Assembly: GCA_020718965.1 (NCBI GenBank)
Contig: DYRE01000176.1
Coordinates: 1-5,048 of the forward strand
DNA: 5,048 nt
Direction of reading: 5' to 3'
Origin: Desulfomonile tiedjei
GTDB taxonomy: Bacteria > Desulfobacterota > Desulfomonilia > Desulfomonilales > Desulfomonilaceae
Position numbers and translations under genes: made by a program. Below the pieces are notes generated by a model. That model made no database searches and was not told the DNA's origin. It saw nothing but the letters and a program-made list of their open reading frames with translations. Below, piece after piece: positions 1 through 3,701 of this stretch; positions within the stretch are counted from its first letter, which is position 1, and each line of letters opens with the position of its first letter.

Positions 1-300
1 GGAAATTGTCTTGCTGTATGGCGCAAGGACCGGCAGGTTTGAAAATGTTTCGGATAGGCCCGATGCAATAGCTGTCTCACCAAATGCTCCGTTTAGAACC
101 CCAATCGACGTTATTCCTATTTGAATTGCAGAAAGAAAAGGCCCTGGTTCGTGAGCAAGTTTTAACGCAACTCTGGCTCGTTCGTTTCCAGCTTCAGCCT
201 TTTGTATCAATCTTACCTTACGTGACGAAACTATGGCGATTTCCGCCATGGCAAACAAACCATTTAATACTATCAGTATGAATATTATCAATATTTGCAT
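1..300 (-). CDS. CNNM/DUF21 'hemolysin/CorC' family membrane protein, N-terminal part (truncated by window edge)
   Basis: Reading the minus strand from the ATG at 300-298 gives 100 codons with no stop to the window edge. The protein opens with a hydrophobic helix (about residues 2-18). It then shows LNGLFAMAEIAIVSSRKVRL, a DUF21-type signature, and later AIQIGITSIGVLNGAFGE, matching the usual 'QIGIT..G...GAFG' helix of the family. In this family the N-terminal transmembrane domain is followed by a CBS-domain pair and a CorC/HlyC C-terminal domain, all of which would lie outside the window. Members are inner-membrane proteins linked to Mg2+/Co2+ transport or resistance; 'hemolysin' is a historical name. 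The start is supported by an in-frame TAA four codons upstream (310-312) and because the next Met (residue 18) would delete the first helix. The ribosome site is weak. The gene lies 155 bases downstream of the OB-fold gene on the same strand, so readthrough from it is possible. Confidence 0.9.
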   Translation of the reverse strand, partial: MQILIIFILIVLNGLFAMAEIAIVSSRKVRLIQKAEAGNERARVALKLAHEPGPFLSAIQIGITSIGVLNGAFGETAIASGLSETFSNLPVLAPYSKTIS

Positions 301-401
301 TTGAGTAAGTTATCAAAATCTTCACTGAGTTTGCAACCATGCTGATCTGTGAAAGTCCGAGCTTTTATCCGAAGCGTTAAGCTTTGTATGGACGACATCC
401 A

Positions 402-435
402 GTGTCAGCCCAAAATCCAGGATTTCGCATGACAC
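402..435. repeat. Nested inverted repeat in the gap between the OB-fold gene and the CNNM gene
   Basis: Outer arms GTGTCA (402-407) and TGACAC (430-435) enclose inner arms AAATCC (413-418) and GGATTT (420-425). As RNA this would form a two-part stem with an internal loop of five bases on one side and four on the other. It lies within the 155-base non-coding gap 301-455. No T-run follows on the minus strand, so it is not a standard intrinsic terminator of the OB-fold gene. It could be an RNA-processing, stability or protein-binding site, or chance. Nothing else recognisable was seen in this gap. Confidence 0.4.
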
Positions 436-455
436 CGTCTCTGATGTTTCCCTGC

Positions 456-1031
456 TCAAAACCCAAACGACAACTGCGTCGGATAATCGCAATTCTCAGG
501 TTCCGGAATAACCGTCTTCACTGCGGACCTTTTTAAATCACAAGTCTTTCTTGGGATCCGGACGTGCGTCACATTAGCCAGAAGTTTCGTCAGAGGCCCG
601 CAAAGACCAACCAGCGCCTTCTCCATGATTACCGAAATAGCTAAGCCTGTCGGTCCCTTACGTTGCAGTCTTCCTTCAAGAGTTAATACCTCACTAGTCA
701 GGATGATCCTGGCGAATCTCTCCTGAACCTTGGAGAAAACCACAACATCGAGTAGCCCCGCTTCGTCTTCCAGCGTCAGAAACATAACTCTTTTACCGGA
801 CTTAGTCGGAGGAGTGTGTACTATAATAACCATGCCGGAGATCCTGACCCTCGATCCTGAAGGCATCCGTCGCAAATTACTGGATGTAACCACTTTCTGT
901 TTTCTTAAAACAGTCTTCAGCGAAGCAAGAGGATGCGCATGGCAAAAGATACTCATAGTCATGGCTTCTTTAAGAGTTTTTTCAGCTAATGCCTTATCGA
1001 GTGACTGAACAGGCGCCACGAGTCTCCTCAT
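456..1031 (-). CDS. Stand-alone OB-fold protein matching the C-terminal end of error-prone DNA polymerase DnaE2/ImuC
   Basis: The 191-residue product matches only the end of a DnaE-type polymerase, which is usually about 1,000 residues or more. Residues 29-57 hold the 'HPL..L...L....VVT..NLRRMPSG' linker that precedes the OB domain. Residues 60-140 form the OB fold (tRNA_anti type) with RVRISGMVI, the PPTKSGKRVMFLTLEDEAGLLDVVVF core and LEGRLQRKG. The PHP, palm/fingers and helix-hairpin-helix domains are absent, so it cannot polymerise DNA by itself. The C-terminus ends in QLSFGF (186-191), close to the beta-clamp-binding pattern. An in-frame TAG (1050-1052) seven codons upstream rules out a longer reading in this frame. 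The ATG at 1031 has only a weak GGAA upstream. AGGAG at 1028-1024 sits four bases before an in-frame GTG at 1019-1017, which is an alternative start. The gene has its own promoter. It may be a functional single-domain accessory protein or a promoter-bearing remnant of a larger dnaE2; I lean to functional because the frame is intact. Confidence 0.82.
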   Translation of the reverse strand: MRRLVAPVQSLDKALAEKTLKEAMTMSIFCHAHPLASLKTVLRKQKVVTSSNLRRMPSGSRVRISGMVIIVHTPPTKSGKRVMFLTLEDEAGLLDVVVFSKVQERFARIILTSEVLTLEGRLQRKGPTGLAISVIMEKALVGLCGPLTKLLANVTHVRIPRKTCDLKRSAVKTVIPEPENCDYPTQLSFGF

Positions 1032-1062
1032 GAATATTTCCGATGTTGTCTACCAATTTGTT

Positions 1063-1091
1063 ATTATAGAGAACAAATGATCTCTAATCAA
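1063..1091 (-). promoter_or_regulatory. Sigma-70 type promoter of the OB-fold gene
   Basis: On the minus strand, TTGATT (1091-1086; four of six consensus bases) is followed by a 17-base spacer and a perfect TATAAT (1068-1063). Transcription would start near 1056, leaving a leader of about 25 bases before the ATG at 1031. The spacing and the perfect -10 make this one of the better promoters in the window, and it indicates that the short OB-fold gene is expressed on its own. Confidence 0.65.
1068..1085. promoter_or_regulatory. Palindrome filling the promoter spacer of the OB-fold gene (candidate operator)
   Basis: AGAGAACAAATGATCTCT is an imperfect 18-bp palindrome: the AGAGA/TCTCT arms match and the inner CA/TG pair also matches, giving seven of nine half-site positions. 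It covers the spacer between the -35 and -10 boxes, a common place for a repressor site. It does not match the E. coli LexA box (CTGT-N8-ACAG) or the GAAC-N4-GTTC type. The bound factor, if any, is unknown. Confidence 0.35.
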
Positions 1092-1153
1092 GGAAAATAT
1101 ATCCACCTGTTCACAAAATATTGCTCAGACTCCTGTTGTTCGGCAATTTCCGC

Positions 1154-1182
1154 TTGACACCCAGTCCCGGCGTGGCTTAAAT
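1154..1182 (+). promoter_or_regulatory. Sigma-70 type promoter of the HU gene
   Basis: A perfect TTGACA (1154-1159) is followed by a 17-base spacer and TTAAAT (1177-1182; four of six matches to TATAAT). The predicted start is near 1189, giving a leader of about 45 bases that carries a small hairpin and a strong ribosome site. The promoter diverges from that of the OB-fold gene; the two -35 boxes are about 60 bases apart. Confidence 0.68.
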
Positions 1183-1203
1183 AGCCCATATTCATATTGT
1201 TGA

Positions 1204-1228
1204 CGAAATTATTATTTCGAGGGAGGAG
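1204..1228 (+). promoter_or_regulatory. HU leader hairpin directly before a strong Shine-Dalgarno site
   Basis: CGAAAT (1204-1209) and ATTTCG (1214-1219) are perfect arms around a four-base loop. Two bases after the hairpin starts the ribosome site, GGGAGGAG (1221-1228), five bases before the HU ATG at 1234. The stem is AT-rich and weak, so it may tune mRNA stability or ribosome access, or be a DNA palindrome. A second ATG at 1229-1231 opens a two-codon ORF (ATG ACA TGA) whose stop overlaps the HU start codon. Confidence 0.42.
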
Positions 1229-1233
1229 ATGAC

Positions 1234-1506
1234 ATGACGAAGGCCGAATTTGTCGACAAACTCGCAGAGAAGGGCAACATTACCAAGAAGCAGGCATCGG
1301 AAGCCATAAACTTGATATTTGGCGCTGTGGCCGAGGGATTGGTCGCCGGCGACGAAATTTCCATCCCTGGTTTTGGCAAGTTTTCTGTTGTCACGAGAAA
1401 AGCCCGAACAGGTTTGAATCCTCAAACCAAAAAGAAAATCAAGATCCCGGCAAGAAAAGCGGCAAAGTTCTCAGCGGCAAAAGCCCTCAAGGATTCAGTA
1501 AAGTAG
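1234..1506 (+). CDS. HU family histone-like DNA-binding protein
   Basis: This complete 90-residue protein has the usual HU length. It begins MTKAEFVDKLAEKGNITKKQ, the standard helical dimerisation region (residues 3-38), followed by the beta-sheet body with PGFGKFSVVTRKAR (45-58). The DNA-binding arm carries R55, R58 and the conserved NP motif with the intercalating proline P63. The end, IPARKAAKFSAAKALKDSVK, is the typical C-terminal helix. HU forms dimers that bend and compact DNA in the nucleoid and assist replication, repair and transcription. The start at 1234 is fixed by GGGAGGAG at 1221-1228. It has its own promoter and appears monocistronic: the next gene lies on the opposite strand and its 3' end overlaps the last 20 bases of HU. 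No convincing intrinsic terminator follows. Confidence 0.97.
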   Translation: MTKAEFVDKLAEKGNITKKQASEAINLIFGAVAEGLVAGDEISIPGFGKFSVVTRKARTGLNPQTKKKIKIPARKAAKFSAAKALKDSVK

Positions 1507-1827
1507 ATTTCTCCTCGGCGCTGACATCAATGGCGGTTAAGACTGGTCTGACTAATGTGATGCGGTTAGTCATGTGTTCACCCGACTCCTCGCGGATCAA
1601 GTTCCCGTGCCCGTCTCGGACATCAATACCTTCGTCTACCCTTTTACGCCCCCTTGTCAGATTGTTGTCCTTGTTTCTTATCTCGATTCTGTCCCCACGT
1701 TTGGTCCAGGTTTCTGCGAGGTTTCCACTAACATCGCGAACCTTTTTTCCGCAAAAAATATCAGCGGGAAAAGCAGACATACAAAGATCGGAAAAATCCT
1801 GATTTTAATTTGATGTCCCAATTTCAC
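1487..1827 (-). pseudogene. Small exported repeat protein, split by a frameshift (probable pseudogene or sequencing indel)
   Basis: Two minus-strand frames each hold half of one sensible protein. The upstream frame, from a GTG at 1827-1825, has a basic start and then KIRIFPIFVCLLFPLIFFA, a clear signal peptide, but it stops after 49 codons. The other frame, readable from about 1752 to 1487, holds three units of 20 residues (VRDVSGNL..., IRNKDNNL..., VRDGHGNL...) at 1741-1682, 1681-1622 and 1621-1562. The halves meet at two homopolymers, T6 (1758-1753) and A6 (1748-1743); one extra A would give FFAEKKVRDVSGNL. An ATT at 1809-1807 stands where an ATG would give a textbook MKIRIF signal start, six bases after GGGA, so the start codon may also be mutated. 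The product would be exported to the periplasm or outside. The GTG start lies 28 bases after the stop of the sensor-like gene, which suggests one operon. Function is unknown. The reverse frames of this stretch show no such features. Confidence 0.6.
1562..1741 (-). repeat. Three tandem 20-residue protein repeats of the [VI]R[DN]xxxNL type
   Basis: In the frame whose stop is at 1487-1489, each 60-base unit begins with V/I-R-D/N, has N-L at unit positions 7-8, and the first two units end in I-E/I-D. Only the protein pattern is conserved; the DNA units have diverged, which points to selection on the protein in the past. The period is exact, with no indels. This supports the frame as once coding. 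The function of the repeat is not known to me. Confidence 0.5.
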
Positions 1828-1855
1828 TCAAGACTGGTTTAGGTATAGACCCTCT

Positions 1856-3262
1856 CTATTTCTTTTCGTCCTTCTCCAAGCGGTCAAGAACCGCATCAGC
1901 ATACTCTGGATACAATGATCTCATGCAATCAGGACAAATGCTGTGGCTGAATTCGGCGTCCGAATGGGCGCTCACATATTGTTCAACCTCACTCCAATAG
2001 CCCTTATCATCGCGTATCTTTTTGCAGGACGAGCAAATAGGAAGAAAACCACTTAGCTTCTTGACCTCGGCAAGAGCTTCCCGAAGCTCGATTATGAGGT
2101 TGGATTTCTCCTCTTCCGCCTTCTCATGATCCAGGATCTTGGCTTTTAGTTGCTCGTTGGCAATCGTCAGCTCATTAGAGCGCTCATCCAGCGCATTGTT
2201 CAAATACTCAAGCTCGGATTTGGATTCTGCTAACTCGGTTGCCTTCCGGTTGGCCACACAACCCAAAATGGAGGCCAGGATAATCGGGATGACGGTAACA
2301 ACCAGAATGGTCAACTGAACAAAACGAACTCTCTCAAGGGCTAGATTCTGTGGTTCGGTTTCCAGATGAACATTTAATCGGGCTAGCGCTACCCCCTTGT
2401 TCCCAAGGCTATTGGTCAATGCGCAGACTTTTCGTATCAGGGCTTCATGATGTTCCGGCGAGGGGAATCCTTTGTTTGCAATAGAACTATCATTTCTGTT
2501 CAATAGCTCTTGCACGGCTGGCATCATTTGTTCCATCTCTATCCTGATCTCATTGAGGATCTTTCTGGCCGCTGGGTCAATCAGTTTGTCATCGAGAATA
2601 GAAATCATCTCATAAAATGATTGGTATCTGTCAAAAACCTTCCGCCTCTCTTCACTGTTTTGAAGGAGCAAGTAGAGGATCAAGTGGCCCTGCAGCCTCT
2701 TGGAATACGAAGCAATCTCCATAGAAGCTGTTATCGCCTCCTGTCTATTAAGAAAATTGGTTTCTATGTCCGCCAATTTCATGGCCTGTCTGCGAATATT
2801 TCTCGTAGTCTCTACAAACGCCGTTATCAAGTCTTTGTGATCCGACGCGACGTAAGTACTATTAGTCTCCACGGAAGCGTCAAAAGAATCCAACAAGGCG
2901 CGGCCCGCAGTCACGGCCAAGTCTGACTCTGATTTGACCAGGTCCAGGATTCTCATGCCATGAGGATCTTGAACAACTTGGCGCAAGGATCTTTCCGCTT
3001 CTCTGAGTTCCGTCACCTGTCGAAAGTAATTTTCCTTAAACTCTTTGTTTCCAAACATCAGATAAATCAAGAGATTAGATTCTAGGCTTTTAGCATTCCG
3101 GGCCAATATAGAGGCTGAAATTACTATGGACCTTACCACCATGTCTTTACTTTCAAGTAAAGTTACGATCTTTTCGGTCCCGTATATCCCGAATAGCCCG
3201 CTCATGGTGATAAGCGCCGCTGCCAGCAAATAACCGGCCATCAACTTGTCTCTAAATTTCAT
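1856..3262 (-). CDS. Membrane sensor-like protein with duplicated helical sensor, coiled coil and four-cysteine C-terminal domain
   Basis: Counting from the ATG at 3262, the protein has 468 residues. A first membrane helix (about 8-28) and a second (about 315-336) bracket a largely helical region that should face the periplasm, as in four-helix-bundle sensors. Within it, residues 60-124 and 190-254 align without gaps at an offset of 130 (shared L60/L190, Y67/Y197, N72/N202, F80/F210, DP 99-100/229-230), so the domain is duplicated. A coiled coil (about 338-403) leads to LSGFLPICSSCKKIRDDKGYW and SICPDC, with C410, C413, C443 and C446 as a likely metal site. This tail recurs at the ends of sensor kinases and response regulators in Desulfobacterota and Geobacter-like bacteria. 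No HisKA, HATPase, GGDEF, EAL or methyl-accepting domain is present, so the output is unknown. AGGA lies eight bases before this ATG; an adjacent GTG (3265-3263) would add one residue. It probably leads an operon with the small exported repeat gene downstream. Confidence 0.9.
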   Translation of the reverse strand: MKFRDKLMAGYLLAAALITMSGLFGIYGTEKIVTLLESKDMVVRSIVISASILARNAKSLESNLLIYLMFGNKEFKENYFRQVTELREAERSLRQVVQDPHGMRILDLVKSESDLAVTAGRALLDSFDASVETNSTYVASDHKDLITAFVETTRNIRRQAMKLADIETNFLNRQEAITASMEIASYSKRLQGHLILYLLLQNSEERRKVFDRYQSFYEMISILDDKLIDPAARKILNEIRIEMEQMMPAVQELLNRNDSSIANKGFPSPEHHEALIRKVCALTNSLGNKGVALARLNVHLETEPQNLALERVRFVQLTILVVTVIPIILASILGCVANRKATELAESKSELEYLNNALDERSNELTIANEQLKAKILDHEKAEEEKSNLIIELREALAEVKKLSGFLPICSSCKKIRDDKGYWSEVEQYVSAHSDAEFSHSICPDCMRSLYPEYADAVLDRLEKDEKK

Positions 3263-3454
3263 CACTATTTTCCTGAACTAGAAGTTTTTTGGCACAGCGC
3301 AAGTACAAAAAGAGCATGGGAAGCAATTATCGTTTTAGCGGAAAAATAATCCCTGGAAAATGGGACAATGGCGTTAAATGTAAATTCTCAATTCTTGAAT
3401 TCGTTTTGGCTCATTTCCTTGTCAAGCTCTGCCCAGAATTTTTTGTCACAGTCG

Positions 3455-3490
3455 TCAAAAGGTTACTCAAATCTATCTATAACCTTTTGA
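3455..3490. repeat. Perfect 11-bp inverted repeat with 14-base spacer (candidate operator)
   Basis: TCAAAAGGTTA (3455-3465) and TAACCTTTTGA (3480-3490) are exact reverse complements, 25 bp centre to centre. No T-run follows on either strand and the arms are AT-rich, so it is a poor intrinsic terminator. Its place between two divergent genes fits a binding site for a dimeric or tetrameric regulator serving one or both. It could also be a mobile-element remnant, though no other sign of one is present. Confidence 0.5.
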
Positions 3491-3572
3491 TTTGGAACGA
3501 AAGCACTAATTGCATGCGACGTAGCGATTTTCTATCCAGCGGCGTATGGGTCCCACAAAATTTCCTTTGTTA

Positions 3573-3602
3573 TTGATGAATGGTTCTGTTAATTTTTATG
3601 AT
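3573..3602 (+). promoter_or_regulatory. Candidate sigma-70 promoter of the porin-like gene
   Basis: TTGATG (3573-3578; four of six) is followed by an 18-base spacer and TATGAT (3597-3602; five of six). The start would be near 3609, giving a leader of about 90 bases. It is the best match upstream of the porin-like gene, but the spacing and -35 are not ideal. Confidence 0.38.
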
Positions 3603-3630
3603 GCCAAAGACGTCAGGTTCTATCAGCATT

Positions 3631-3698
3631 CAGGGGGCTTTGATTTTTGGAGTTTCAACTCCCTGTGTCTTCGTACGTACTACGCGAATTGGGGAGAG
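3631..3698 (+). promoter_or_regulatory. Structured leader and ribosome site of the porin-like gene
   Basis: GGAGTT (3649-3654) and AACTCC (3657-3662) can form a tight hairpin; five pairs with a four-base loop is sterically more likely than six with two. CAGGG (3631-3635) can instead pair with CCCTG (3661-3665), and CTCCC (3659-3663) can pair with GGGAG (3692-3696) inside the ribosome site GGGGAGAG (3691-3698). These pairings exclude one another, so the leader could switch access to the ribosome site. The ribosome site itself, three bases before the ATG at 3702, is clear; the switching is speculative. Confidence 0.35.
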
Positions 3699-3701
3699 CC
3701 T

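Larger units (their letters stand above)
3263..3701. other. 439-base divergent intergenic region between the sensor-like gene and the porin-like gene
   Basis: No gene is supported here. The only sizeable open frame (plus strand, 3289-3576) has a TTG start, no ribosome site and no recognisable motif. The region is AT-rich and should hold the promoters of both flanking genes. It contains the 11-bp inverted repeat at 3455-3490, a short palindrome AATTCTTGAATT (3390-3401), a candidate plus-strand promoter (3573-3602) and a structured leader before the porin-like gene. No convincing complete promoter for the sensor-like gene was found: GATAAT at 3334-3329 on the minus strand is a possible -10 but lacks a matching -35. 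Confidence 0.6.

Noticed and set aside
84..281. Plus-strand open frame of 65 codons
   Set aside because: It is antisense to the clear CNNM-family N-terminus and has no ribosome site or recognisable motif.
730..1008. Plus-strand open frame of 92 codons
   Set aside because: It is the shadow of the OB-fold gene; the minus-strand product has family motifs and this one has none.
1192..1425. Two minus-strand open frames across the HU gene
   Set aside because: HU on the plus strand is unmistakable and has a promoter and ribosome site; these are antisense shadows.
1549..1572. TGACTAA/TTAGTCA inverted repeat considered as the HU terminator
   Set aside because: The stem is AT-rich with a 10-base loop and no T-run follows. 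It lies inside the frame of the opposite-strand gene.
1743..1749. A6G heptamer considered as a programmed -1 frameshift site
   Set aside because: The zero frame reads GAA AAA AGG, so the A-AAA-AAG register is wrong for the shift needed; an indel explains it better.
1530..1813. Two plus-strand open frames after HU
   Set aside because: They are low-complexity Ser/Leu/Pro-rich products antisense to the repeat-bearing minus-strand frame and lack ribosome sites.
2621..2926. Plus-strand open frame of 101 codons
   Set aside because: It lies wholly antisense to the sensor-like gene, with no supporting motif.
3290..3304. TGGCAC considered as a sigma-54 -24 element
   Set aside because: The -12 GC is missing: GT stands at the required position.
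3420..3425. Minus-strand TTGACA considered as the -35 of the sensor-like gene
   Set aside because: At 16-18 bases downstream the candidate -10 sequences (such as GAATTC) match TATAAT poorly.
3289..3576. Plus-strand open frame of 95 codons in the intergenic region
   Set aside because: It has a TTG start without a ribosome site, unusual composition and no recognisable domain. It also spans the 11-bp inverted repeat. I treat it as non-coding.
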